Below are positions 40,176 through 48,379 of a DNA stretch of 64,000 bases, one piece after another; the first letter of the stretch is position 1; each line of letters begins with the position of its first letter. Made by a program: the position numbers and the translations under genes. Source of the stretch: JAEUWI01 sp942492815 (GTDB lineage Bacteria; Hydrogenedentota; Hydrogenedentia; Hydrogenedentales; JAEUWI01). Where the stretch lies: NCBI GenBank assembly GCA_942492815.1, contig OW818658.1, positions 6,634,001-6,698,000 of the forward strand, in the 5' to 3' direction. Below the pieces are notes generated by a model, which saw only the letters and a program-made list of their open reading frames with translations, was not told where the DNA came from and did no database searches.

Positions 40176-40952
40176 TTAAGAATTCAGGGTTGAGTAAACG
40201 GTAAACAGGGCAACACCGAGCATCATCATGGCGAAGCCTTGCTGAAGCCGGGCTGTTGGAAGACGGCGGGCCAGACCCGTGCCCAGGGCCATGCCGAGCA
40301 GTCCGCCGCCCAGGAAAGGCAGCGCAATCACGATGTTGATGGGTTGCCCGTGAAGCGCAACAGACACCAGGGCCACCGCGCTGACGATGGAAATCACCAG
40401 GAGCGACGTGGCCGCCGCGCGACGAATCTCCATGCCCGTGGCCAGCACGAGCACCGGTACGATGACGAAACCGCCGCCCACACCGAAGGTGCCCGATAGC
40501 ACGCCGGTGAAGATGCCCGCGAAGGTCAGTACGACGGTACACCGCCGGGACAAGGACCCGGTGGCGCAGGCGCTCGGCCGCACGTCGGCCTTGGTGCCTG
40601 CAGAGCGCCACATACGAGCGGCCGCAACGCAGAGGATAATGGAAAACAGGCCCATCAGCACGGCGGGCGAAAGTTGCTGCCCGATCCAAGCGCCGACCGG
40701 GGCACCGACAGCTCCACCACCAGCGAGGAGAAGCCCGGCGCCGACCGCAACCTCCCGCCCGCGAAGCCGCTGGAGAAAACCCGCAAAGGCGGCACTGCCC
40801 GCGGCGGCCAGGGAAACCGGCACGGCCTCGGCCGGGGCCATCCCCAGGCCGTATACGAGCAGGGGCAGGGCGAGAATCGCGCCCCCCGCGCCAGTCAGGC
40901 CGAGGGACAGGCCCACGATGGAGCCCAATACCACACTCAGGAGCGCGGTCAT
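40176..40952 (-). CDS. TauE/SafE (TSUP) family sulfur-compound permease
   Basis: The 258-residue membrane protein has about eight helices in two halves, each with the family's Gly-rich signature: SIVGLSLGLTGAGGAILALP and FTGVLSGTFGVGGGFVIVPV. The ATG at 40952 overlaps the stop of the upstream rhodanese gene by ATGA, so translation is coupled. TSUP proteins in such operons move sulfite, thiosulfate or other sulfur anions across the inner membrane. Direction and substrate are inferred from neighbours. The longer open frame upstream is in the wrong frame over the rhodanese gene. Confidence 0.92.
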   Translation of the reverse strand: MTALLSVVLGSIVGLSLGLTGAGGAILALPLLVYGLGMAPAEAVPVSLAAAGSAAFAGFLQRLRGREVAVGAGLLLAGGGAVGAPVGAWIGQQLSPAVLMGLFSIILCVAAARMWRSAGTKADVRPSACATGSLSRRCTVVLTFAGIFTGVLSGTFGVGGGFVIVPVLVLATGMEIRRAAATSLLVISIVSAVALVSVALHGQPINIVIALPFLGGGLLGMALGTGLARRLPTARLQQGFAMMMLGVALFTVYSTLNS

Positions 40953-41482
40953 GACTTGCAACAACCGCCAGCCTGGTTCCAAGGCATCTTGGCCAGTATC
41001 ATCGCCATGCCGCAGGAGTCGGTAACGCCCGCAAAGACGAGGCCCGCGCCCACAAAGGCGGGCAGGCCCAGCCACCACGGGTGCACAAACCAGGCCAGGG
41101 CGCTGCCGACCACCACCAGAGCGCCAGCGGCGATCCGCACCTGGCGCTCCAGCGAAATGGCCTTCTTCCCGCGAACCGCGTCCAGTCCAGAGTCCAGCCA
41201 GCCCTGGGTGCCGCCTTCGACGAGGGTGAGGGCTTCGACCCCGCCTTTGGCCAGTTGTTCGCAGGCATTTTTCGCGCGCTGGCCGCTGCGGCATATGACG
41301 TAAACCGGCGCGCCCTTGGCAGCGTCTCGCACCGCCTCCGGCGTGATCCGGTCCAGCGGCACGTTGAGCGCGAAAGGCACGTGAACCTCGCCAAACTCCG
41401 CCGGGGTGCGCACATCGATGAGGACGAGAGATTCGCCCGCGGCTTGTTTCTCATTCAGGTTTTTGGGGGTGATGGTGTTCAT
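40949..41482 (-). CDS. Rhodanese with C-terminal DUF2892 membrane hairpin (YgaP-like)
   Basis: The 177-residue protein has AAGGAAG before the ATG. Residues 1-105 form a rhodanese domain with LVLIDVRTPAEFGEVHVP and the active-site loop ICRSGQRA, whose Cys takes up sulfane sulfur. Residues about 108-177 are a DUF2892 domain with two membrane helices (IAAGALVVVGSALAWFVHPW; AFVGAGLVFAGVTDSCGMAM) and a Cys pair in GGCCKS at the end. E. coli YgaP has this arrangement and is a membrane sulfurtransferase. It would feed or receive sulfur beside the coupled permease. It is the first gene after the regulator. Confidence 0.94.
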   Translation of the reverse strand: MNTITPKNLNEKQAAGESLVLIDVRTPAEFGEVHVPFALNVPLDRITPEAVRDAAKGAPVYVICRSGQRAKNACEQLAKGGVEALTLVEGGTQGWLDSGLDAVRGKKAISLERQVRIAAGALVVVGSALAWFVHPWWLGLPAFVGAGLVFAGVTDSCGMAMILAKMPWNQAGGCCKS

Positions 41483-41509
41483 GGGGGCTTCCTTCTTTTA
41501 TGTATCGTA

Positions 41510-41529
41510 ATATCGTAAATATTCGACAT
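41510..41529 (-). promoter_or_regulatory. Operator candidate ahead of the rhodanese gene
   Basis: ATATCG-N8-CGACAT matches the ArsR promoter site at 41915-41934 (ATATCG-N8-CGATAT) in 11 of 12 arm positions with identical spacing. Extra half-sites (TATCG) lie just to the left. Confidence 0.65.
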
Positions 41530-41552
41530 GTTGGAGCAAAAAAATAGACGGA

Positions 41553-41903
41553 CTATTTGAACCGCGCCTCGACACAGGCCATGATGTTGGCCAGATGGGG
41601 CTCGGAAATCTGATAAAAAATCTGGCGACCGCGGCGCTCCGCCTGGAGCAGGCCACGATCCTTCATCTTGCCCAGGTGCTCGGAGGCCATGTGGCTGGGA
41701 ATGCCGCAGGCTTCGGCGAGCGCCCCCACGGTGTGCTGATCCCGTAGCATCATCTGCACCATGCGAAGCCGGTGCGGATGGGCCAGCGTCTTCAAGCATT
41801 CAGCCGCCTGGGCGAGCCCGTCGAGGGATGTCAGTCGGGTGGTGGCACTTTTAACGGCCATTTTGGTGGACTCCATTGGGAAGCGTTGCTGCGTTTCGCT
41901 CAT
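41553..41903 (-). CDS. ArsR-family regulator of the sulfur operon
   Basis: This winged-helix repressor has 116 residues from the ATG at 41903. AECLKTLAHPHRLRMVQMML, CGIPSHMASEHLGKMKDRGL and RRGRQIFYQIS are the ArsR helix, recognition-helix and wing segments. Three Cys (in AECLK, EACGIP and IMACVE) could sense persulfide, as in BigR/SqrR-type regulators, though their spacing does not match those proteins. The predicted transcription start falls at about 41903, so this ATG would be leaderless; the ATG at 41861, with GGAG 9 bp upstream, is a strong alternative. It probably represses itself and the downstream operon through the shared ATATCG operators. Confidence 0.88.
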   Translation of the reverse strand: MSETQQRFPMESTKMAVKSATTRLTSLDGLAQAAECLKTLAHPHRLRMVQMMLRDQHTVGALAEACGIPSHMASEHLGKMKDRGLLQAERRGRQIFYQISEPHLANIMACVEARFK

Positions 41904-41909
41904 GAAGAT

Positions 41910-41939
41910 ATTATATATCGTTATGTTGCGATATGTCAA
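41910..41939 (-). promoter_or_regulatory. Near-consensus promoter with embedded operator for the ArsR gene
   Basis: On the minus strand TTGACA (41939-41934), an 18-bp spacer and TATAAT (41915-41910). An inverted repeat ATATCG-N8-CGATAT (41915-41934) fills the spacer, which is ideal for autorepression. Confidence 0.8.
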
Positions 41940-42074
41940 GAGTCATCATGCGCTGACCGGCCTTGAATCCAATCAGTGAGTAATGGACCACGAAACGGAC
42001 GGTCATGGGATACCCCAGGGGACTTTACCTGAAAGCCGATTGCGGGATTTTTCATAATCAACTTAAAGAAAATT

Positions 42075-42195
42075 GACCACGGAGTACACAGAGACACGGA
42101 AAGTTACATAAGAGAGACGCGCTCGAACTCAACGATGCTTTCATTTAACGGCAGTGTCTCGGTATCTCACTTTTCTCCGCGTCTCCGTGGTCCAA
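42075..42195. repeat. Inverted ACCACGGAG repeat pair
   Basis: A left arm near 42076-42102 (ACCACGGAGTACACAGAGAC) and a right arm near 42170-42193 (TTTTCTCCGCGTCTCCGTGG) are imperfect reverse complements with 8-9 bp unit spacing, like those at 26241. The rest of the gene-free stretch 41940-42350 shows nothing else I can name. Confidence 0.8.
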
Positions 42196-42350
42196 ATCTC
42201 TGGTTGCGGCCAACGGCTGCTCTAAGATCTTCGTGGTGGAAAGAGAGGGTCGGCGAATGCACCCCAAAGTGTAGTATTATGGCGCGTGCGGAATGGTTGA
42301 GAGACCGCCGCCATTGATCCTTCAGCCCCAACCGAATGGGAGCGCACCCT

Positions 42351-44213
42351 ATGCGCCGAAATGTTTTTTTGTCGCTTGCATCGTTGTATCTGCTTGTCTC
42401 CGGCGCTATCGCCCATGAAGTGGGTGGGCCCCCGGAACGCTTCAGCCATGAAGTGGCCACGGCGCCCAAGCCCTGGACGAGCGATATGCCCCGGCAGGGC
42501 GCGCGGGACTTCCACTTCGTCGTGGTGTCGGACAATTCCGGGCGTCCCCGGCCCGGTGTATACCGCGAGGCGATGGAAAAGGCGGAGCTGCTCCAACCGG
42601 CCTTCGTCATGAGCGTGGGGGACATGATCGACGGCGTGAACGAGGAAAGTCCGGGTGCCCCGGCCCTGCTGGAAAAGCAGTGGGAAGAATTCATGACCTA
42701 CCTGGAGCCGCTGAAGGCGCCCTTCGTCTTCGTGCCGGGTAACCACGACATGCGGCCGGGCATCCAGGAGGAAACCTGGGCCGAGCGTTTCGGCCCGGGC
42801 TATTACAGCTTCCTCTACCAGGACATGCTCTTTCTGGTGCTCGACAGCAACAACTACGACGACGCCCAGTTCGCCTGGTTGGAGGAAACTCTCAAGAAGC
42901 ACGCAGACGTTCGCTGGACCTATCTCTTCCAGCACCACCCTTTCTGGATCAGCGATCGGCCGACCTGGGGTCCCGTGGCGAAGCTGCTGGAAGGCCGCGA
43001 GAAGCTCACGGTTTTTGGCGGGCACATTCACAACTACGCGTACACCAGCCATGGCAATATTCAATACGTCACCCTGGCCACCACGGGCGGCAGTTCGCAA
43101 TTGCGCGGGCGACGTTACGGCGAGATGGACCACCTCATGATGGTCACCGCGACAGATGCCGGCCCGGTAATGGCCGGAATCGAGCTGGAAGGCATTTTCC
43201 CGGCGGACTACCTGACCGTGGACATGATGGAGGCCATCCGGCCCTTTGAGAATGAGGAGATCGTGACCGCGCCGACCATGGCGCTCTCCGGAGAGACCTT
43301 CACGGAGGCAAGCTGGGAAGTCACGATCAATAATCCGTGGGACAAGCCCATGCGCTTCAAGGCCCTCGTGGAGGCGGATGAAGCGCTGCGGGTGTCGCCT
43401 TCCGCTGTGGCTGCGGTGATCCCGCCCAACGGCTCGCTGGTTCGCACGGTGGAGATCCGCTCCGACACGCCCGTTTCCGCCGCGGAGTTTCAGGCCCTCT
43501 ACCTACACTGGAGCGCAAACTATGATCAGGACAATGCCGCGCCGATTTCTTTCAGCGAGATTGTGCGCCTGCGCGCGGATGCGCACCACACGTCGCAGCG
43601 TCGCGACGACATTGCCGTGGATGGCGACCTGGCCGAGTGGGGCGAGTTGCCCTTCAAGATGGCGCGTCCCGGAGAACTTCGAGACAACGAGCTCGCCTGG
43701 CGGGGCCCCGAGGATGGGAGCTTCCGCTTCGCCGTGGCTCACGACGACGCCATGGTCTATCTGGCCATGGATGTGGCCGATGACGCGCTGGAGGATGTGA
43801 GCGAGGCCCATTTGCGCGATTTCGGGCGGGCCATGTTTCGCGCGATGGGTTCCGATCCCGCTTCGGCGAAGCTCCCCATTGAAGCCGTATTGTCGGTGGT
43901 GGACGGACCGGGTCTCACCGCAGAAGACCGGATAGGTTTCGAGAAATCGCGCAAAGTGCCGAAGTCATCGGCGGAAGTGGGCGGGAAGTTCGCGCACCAC
44001 GTTTCCGAAGGCCGAATGACCCTGGAATTCGCCATGCCCCGCGCAGCACTGGAGGCGGCCTCCGGCACCACAACGGATCATGTGCAAATCAACGTGGCCT
44101 ACAACGACTACGAAGGCGCCGACGCGCGCTTCGGGCTTTCGTATTTATATTGGCATCCGCTGTGGAATGGGGAGAAGGATTCGGCAATCCTGGGGGTTTT
44201 CAAGCTGGATTGA
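42351..44213 (+). CDS. Secreted metallophosphoesterase with C-terminal CBM9-like domain
   Basis: The 620-residue protein starts at the ATG at 42351 with GGGAG 8 bp upstream and has a signal peptide (VFLSLASLYLLVSGAIA). The catalytic part reads HFVVVSDNSGRPRPG, VMSVGDMIDG, FVPGNHDMRPG, LFQHHPFWI and FGGHIHNYAY. The first ligand block is DNS instead of the usual DxH, so one metal ligand may be changed. Residues about 330-420 are an Ig-like linker. The tail (DIAVDGDLAEWGELPFKMAR, ALEAASGTTTDHVQINVAYN) resembles the CBM9/DOMON-type sandwich that binds sugars. It ends 1 bp from the convergent hydrolase gene. Confidence 0.88.
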   Translation: MRRNVFLSLASLYLLVSGAIAHEVGGPPERFSHEVATAPKPWTSDMPRQGARDFHFVVVSDNSGRPRPGVYREAMEKAELLQPAFVMSVGDMIDGVNEESPGAPALLEKQWEEFMTYLEPLKAPFVFVPGNHDMRPGIQEETWAERFGPGYYSFLYQDMLFLVLDSNNYDDAQFAWLEETLKKHADVRWTYLFQHHPFWISDRPTWGPVAKLLEGREKLTVFGGHIHNYAYTSHGNIQYVTLATTGGSSQLRGRRYGEMDHLMMVTATDAGPVMAGIELEGIFPADYLTVDMMEAIRPFENEEIVTAPTMALSGETFTEASWEVTINNPWDKPMRFKALVEADEALRVSPSAVAAVIPPNGSLVRTVEIRSDTPVSAAEFQALYLHWSANYDQDNAAPISFSEIVRLRADAHHTSQRRDDIAVDGDLAEWGELPFKMARPGELRDNELAWRGPEDGSFRFAVAHDDAMVYLAMDVADDALEDVSEAHLRDFGRAMFRAMGSDPASAKLPIEAVLSVVDGPGLTAEDRIGFEKSRKVPKSSAEVGGKFAHHVSEGRMTLEFAMPRAALEAASGTTTDHVQINVAYNDYEGADARFGLSYLYWHPLWNGEKDSAILGVFKLD

Positions 44214-44214
44214 T

Positions 44215-45453
44215 TCACGCCAGCTTTTCGCCCAGCCAGGCGAATGCCTTGTCCTGCATTTCGCGGTTGAACTCGTGGGGGCCGTCGAAGAAGACGCCTT
44301 CGAAGTTCTCCGATGCGTTCATCTTTGCGAAGATCTTCTCCACCTTCGCGAAGGCCTCCTTTGCATTTTCCAGCGGGTAAAGTTCGTCCTTCAGGCCGTT
44401 GATGCACATGAGGGAACCGGGCCAGTGGAGGCCGCCAAGGTCGGGCCAGTCGAGCTTGCTGTAGAGGCCGGGCACGAGCTTGCTGAAGCCCACGATGTAG
44501 CGGACGTTGTTGCGGATCAGAGGCTGGTAGCCGCACATCCAGCAGACGGCCACGGACGCGCGGACCTTCGGGTGGAGCGCGCCCAGAAAAATGGTGCGTA
44601 CGGAACCGACGCTGAGGCCGGTGCAGCCCACGCGCTCGGGGTTCACTTCCGGACGGCTGCACAGGTACTCCGCCGCGCAATAGTCGTCCCCGGCAACGAT
44701 GCCGGAGAGGGTGGTGCCGGTGGCGAGGGCCGTGCGGCCCAGCAGCTCTTCATGGGCCCAGGAGCGCGCGTTGAACTGCTTGATGTCCTCTTCCGTGACG
44801 TCCAGCGTACGCTTTTTGATGCGCTCCGGGTCGGCCTCGAAGTACATGGCGCGCTCGCCCCAGTGGAGCATGTCGGGCACGGCGACCACATAACCCAGGC
44901 GGGCCAGTTCATCGGCGATATCGCGGCCGCTGTAGTATTTGTCTTTGAATTTCTGCAGCTCCGGATGGACCGGCTCCACGCGGGTGAGCTTTTCCTTGCC
45001 CCAGAAGTAGAAGCCGCCGTGGTCGTGCAGCGCTACGATTCCCGGCGCGGGCCCGTTGAGGTTCTTCGGCACGAGCAGGTACAGGGCGGTGCGAAAGCCC
45101 GCCGTGGTGCTGATGATGACCCGCTCGCGGGTGAAATCACCGCAGTCGGTTTTTTCCACGATCTCCGGATTCAGATCGAAGGCCTTACCGAAGTGGAAGC
45201 AGGCGCGGAATTCAGCGCGCGCCGCCTCAGCCCACGCGGCGGGATCGGTATACTGATCTTCGAGGAAGCTCATCCGGGGCACGCACTGATCCGACAGCTT
45301 CTGAAACAAATTCCAATGGGTGCCGAGATCGGGATCGGGCTTCCACTGGGTCTCGGGTAGTTTGTCGGATTGGGCCAGGGCGGGAATGGCGCCAGTGCCG
45401 AGGGAAGCCCCTGCGGCCAGCGCGCCGGATTTGAAGAAGTCGCGTCGTTTCAT
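44215..45453 (-). CDS. Exported alpha/beta hydrolase (acetyl-xylan-esterase / dienelactone-hydrolase type)
   Basis: The 412-residue protein starts at the ATG at 45453, one base after the TGA of the upstream gene (TGA-A-ATG), so translation is probably coupled. RRDFFKSGALAAGASLGTG is a twin-arginine-type signal. The core shows LHDHGGFYFWGKE (oxyanion region), the nucleophile Ser in GCTGLSVGSVR, the acid Asp in INGLKDELYP and the His in DGPHEFN, a full catalytic triad. It is likely an esterase that removes acyl groups from plant or algal polysaccharide. Pairing with a rhamnogalacturonan-lyase-like protein fits pectin deacetylation, but this is an inference. Confidence 0.88.
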   Translation of the reverse strand: MKRRDFFKSGALAAGASLGTGAIPALAQSDKLPETQWKPDPDLGTHWNLFQKLSDQCVPRMSFLEDQYTDPAAWAEAARAEFRACFHFGKAFDLNPEIVEKTDCGDFTRERVIISTTAGFRTALYLLVPKNLNGPAPGIVALHDHGGFYFWGKEKLTRVEPVHPELQKFKDKYYSGRDIADELARLGYVVAVPDMLHWGERAMYFEADPERIKKRTLDVTEEDIKQFNARSWAHEELLGRTALATGTTLSGIVAGDDYCAAEYLCSRPEVNPERVGCTGLSVGSVRTIFLGALHPKVRASVAVCWMCGYQPLIRNNVRYIVGFSKLVPGLYSKLDWPDLGGLHWPGSLMCINGLKDELYPLENAKEAFAKVEKIFAKMNASENFEGVFFDGPHEFNREMQDKAFAWLGEKLA

Positions 45454-45454
45454 T

Positions 45455-48256
45455 TCACTTCGTCTCCAGGTTGGCAAACTGCTCGAAATAATACAGCAGC
45501 GTATGGGTATTCCAGTAGCAGTTCATAACGGAATTTACCGTGTCCTCGGCGATGGTCTGGTTGTACATGGCGCGCCCCTGTTTCAAGAACTCGTCGTCGC
45601 CGGTCAGTTCGTGGGCGTAGAGCACCGCCGGGGCGATGAGAATGTGGTAGGTGCTGTTTTTCTTGAAATGGGGGTTGTGGGAGTACCCGTACACGTCGCC
45701 ATCGACGCCGCGCGTGCGGTTTTCCGCGAGGATGGATTCGGCCATGCCCACGACCGCCTCCGCCGCCGCGAGGTCGCCGCTTTGGCGGTAGTAATCGTAC
45801 ATCGGCTCCATGAGTTGCGCCACCATCCAGGGCACGTTGCCGCGATAGCCGTAGTTGCCGTGGATTTCCGCGTAGGTGCCCCGGCGCGGGTCAATGCGCT
45901 TCATGGCGTCGTGGGCGAGTTCACGGGCGCCTTCGAGGTACTTGGGGTCGCGGGTTTCGTCGTAGGCCGAAGTGAGCGCGTATAGCACGCCGGCATGATC
46001 GCGCACGCTCACCGCGCCAATGGCTCGTTTGGCGGCCAAAGCGGAGTCGGCCACGCCGAGCGCCGCCGCGCGTGCATCGCGATCACCCGTGAGTCGGGCG
46101 TAATTCAGCATGCCCTTCATGCGCTGGGTGGGATTCCACGGATCACCCGTGCTGTGATCCTTGCTGTAGAGCCCGTGAATTGCGCCCACCCAGTCGGGGT
46201 GCTCCGCGGAGGCATAGCACACATCGATATCCATGATGTGGCGTACGGAAGCTTCCAGGTGATCGAACCACCGCGCGTCGCCCGTCATGAGATACTCGGA
46301 GAAGAAGCCCTGCTGGGTATCGTAGTAACCGTTGCGCCAGGTGCCCTCTTCCACGCTGTAGGGCAGGTCGCCCCAGTGGCGGATGCCGGTGGTGTAAAAC
46401 ATGGTGCCCGGAATCTCGCCGTAGGTTTTCTGCATAAAGGCTGTCAACTCGGGAAAGCGCGTTTCGTCGTGGGGTGTGGCCGGTCCGAAGGCCGCTGTGC
46501 CGCAGGCGTAGTCCGCGCTGAACAGCGCGGGCGGGTTCATCATCCACTCGGCACGCGCCGCGAAAGTTTCCACCGTCTGGCCGGGATCCGCAATGCCCAG
46601 CCAGATCTCGTAGCGCTTGGCCTCGCCTTCATGGGGCCCATAGGCGGGAACCGCTTCCGTCGGGCTGAAGAGTTCGATCGAAAGCGCGCCCTCGGCCCAG
46701 GTCATCTGGTTGGGGAACTGTTCGGCGAAATGGCGTACAGACGCAATCAGCGCGCCCCGATCGCCCGAGAGGCCCATCCATCCCGGGGCGCGCCCCGTGC
46801 GGAGGGACTCGGTGGCACCCGAGATGCGCCAGGCCTCGGCATCGTGCTGCGTCACCGAAACAGGCTGATCCGGCCCAAAGGTCTCGCCACCCGCCAAAAC
46901 CGATGTGACCTGCTGTCCAGTCCAGGGAAAGCGCAGGGCCATACGCGTGATGGTGCGCGTGCCCGGGAGATCATGGAAGACGCGAAACTGAAGCCGGGCG
47001 ACCGGCTCTCCGGCAAAGGTCAACGCCCGCAATACAAAGCGTCCAGAGTCGGTCCCGCCGGCCTTGACGCGGCCGCGCACCTCGACCTCACGGTGCAGGG
47101 GACTCTCCTCGATCACTTCGGTGGCTTCGGGGTAGAGTGCGGCGTCCATGCCGTCGATGACGAGCCCGCCCTGGGCTCCTTCCACGCGCCCGTCTCCATT
47201 GGCCAGATGGAAACGCAGTGTGCCATCCGGAGCGCTCACCGTGGAAAAGGTCAGGCCGCTCTGGGGCACAACGGGCACAACCGGCGATGGATTGACGCTC
47301 AACAGGAGCTCTTTCGTGCCCGCGGGTATCAGGGCCGTCACTACGGCAATGCGAATACTGCCATCGGGCCACGTATTCATCGTGCGTGCGGAGGACGACA
47401 CGGCTGCGCCCGTAGCATCAGACAAATGAATGAGCGCGGGATCCGCGACTGCGCCCATGGGGAAGGGGACGCCACTTTGGAGCGGAAAAGAACTTGCGGA
47501 CGCGGGTGCGTGTCGCAGGGGCAGGGTCACGGGAAAGGTGGCGGCGGTGCTGACAGGCGCAAGGGGCCATCGTGAATCGTGTGCTGAACGGGTAAGCGCA
47601 ACCGAGGGCATCGCGCCCGGCTCCACTCCTTCGCCAGCAGGCGCGAGCGTCACATCGCCCACGTAGAGATGGGTCATGAACTTCCACGGATCCTCGGGCT
47701 TAATGGCGTCTGTATCCCCCACGCGGCGGTGATCGCCCGGCAGGCGCTCCATGCTGCCCGCCACGTCCACCAGCCGAAACGCAACGCGGATGGTGTCGCC
47801 CGCCTTCACGCTCTCGGGCAGATCCACCGAGAAGCGTGTGGGTAATGCGAGGTCGGTGGCATCCGCCACGTCCTGCTGCCAGGCGACTTCGCCATTGATC
47901 AGTAGTTGCTTGAAGCGGTGTCCCGGCAGGTTGAACTGGCCAAGCCAGCCCTCCGTCACGGGCTCGGTCGCACCGTCATAGTCGTCGGTCATGTAGAAAT
48001 GAAGACGCAGCGGCCCCTCCCACGTAGCGGGGATGGTGGTCGATTGCTCCGCTATGGCGGCGAAGTCTTTCTCGGAGACCTCCCAGGGATGGTGCAGCAC
48101 CACCAGGCCACGCCGGTCGGTCCAGGATTCGAACTTGCCGGTGTTGGTCAAATGCCACGCGGCGGGGTCGAGGGGGAGCGGGGTGGCCTGGGCACACAAC
48201 GAAACAAGGAAGGCGGCCAGGAGGGCCGCATGCGAGAGAATCGAGGGCAGATTCAT
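45455..48256 (-). CDS. Secreted PcRGLX/YetA-type RIFT-barrel protein (candidate exo-rhamnogalacturonan lyase)
   Basis: The 933-residue protein has a signal peptide (LSHAALLAAFLVSLCAQA). Residues about 30-220 form an extra N-terminal sandwich domain. The segment LQSGVPFPMGAVADPALIHL followed by MNTWPDGSIRIAVVTALIP is the opening of the PcRGLX N-terminal RIFT-barrel family. The C-terminal about 330 residues are helical and aromatic-rich (TWRNGYYDTQQGFFSEYLMT, GNYGYRGNVPWMVAQLMEPM), as in an alpha/alpha toroid. Together this matches polysaccharide-lyase-26-like proteins that cleave rhamnogalacturonan from chain ends. Catalytic residues are not assigned. It is cotranscribed with the esterase-like gene. 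Confidence 0.78.
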   Translation of the reverse strand: MNLPSILSHAALLAAFLVSLCAQATPLPLDPAAWHLTNTGKFESWTDRRGLVVLHHPWEVSEKDFAAIAEQSTTIPATWEGPLRLHFYMTDDYDGATEPVTEGWLGQFNLPGHRFKQLLINGEVAWQQDVADATDLALPTRFSVDLPESVKAGDTIRVAFRLVDVAGSMERLPGDHRRVGDTDAIKPEDPWKFMTHLYVGDVTLAPAGEGVEPGAMPSVALTRSAHDSRWPLAPVSTAATFPVTLPLRHAPASASSFPLQSGVPFPMGAVADPALIHLSDATGAAVSSSARTMNTWPDGSIRIAVVTALIPAGTKELLLSVNPSPVVPVVPQSGLTFSTVSAPDGTLRFHLANGDGRVEGAQGGLVIDGMDAALYPEATEVIEESPLHREVEVRGRVKAGGTDSGRFVLRALTFAGEPVARLQFRVFHDLPGTRTITRMALRFPWTGQQVTSVLAGGETFGPDQPVSVTQHDAEAWRISGATESLRTGRAPGWMGLSGDRGALIASVRHFAEQFPNQMTWAEGALSIELFSPTEAVPAYGPHEGEAKRYEIWLGIADPGQTVETFAARAEWMMNPPALFSADYACGTAAFGPATPHDETRFPELTAFMQKTYGEIPGTMFYTTGIRHWGDLPYSVEEGTWRNGYYDTQQGFFSEYLMTGDARWFDHLEASVRHIMDIDVCYASAEHPDWVGAIHGLYSKDHSTGDPWNPTQRMKGMLNYARLTGDRDARAAALGVADSALAAKRAIGAVSVRDHAGVLYALTSAYDETRDPKYLEGARELAHDAMKRIDPRRGTYAEIHGNYGYRGNVPWMVAQLMEPMYDYYRQSGDLAAAEAVVGMAESILAENRTRGVDGDVYGYSHNPHFKKNSTYHILIAPAVLYAHELTGDDEFLKQGRAMYNQTIAEDTVNSVMNCYWNTHTLLYYFEQFANLETK

Positions 48257-48281
48257 GGTCCGGGAATCGCTTTCAAGGTCG

Positions 48282-48317
48282 CAGGGACATCAGGGACAAC
48301 AGGGACGACAGAAACAC
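48282..48317. repeat. Tandem CAGGGACNN 9-bp repeat
   Basis: Four 9-bp units (CAGGGACAT, CAGGGACAA, CAGGGACGA, CAGAAACAC) lie between two leftward genes. The same unit family recurs at 57418-57498. Confidence 0.88.
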
Positions 48318-48379
48318 GCCTTAACGACGCTTCGGTTCTCCCGGTCGTCCCCGTAGCCTAAACGTCATGTCCACCCAAG

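Noticed and set aside
41940..42350. Hidden gene between the ArsR gene and the phosphoesterase
   Set aside because: Only short frames without ribosome sites, overlapping the inverted repeat arms.
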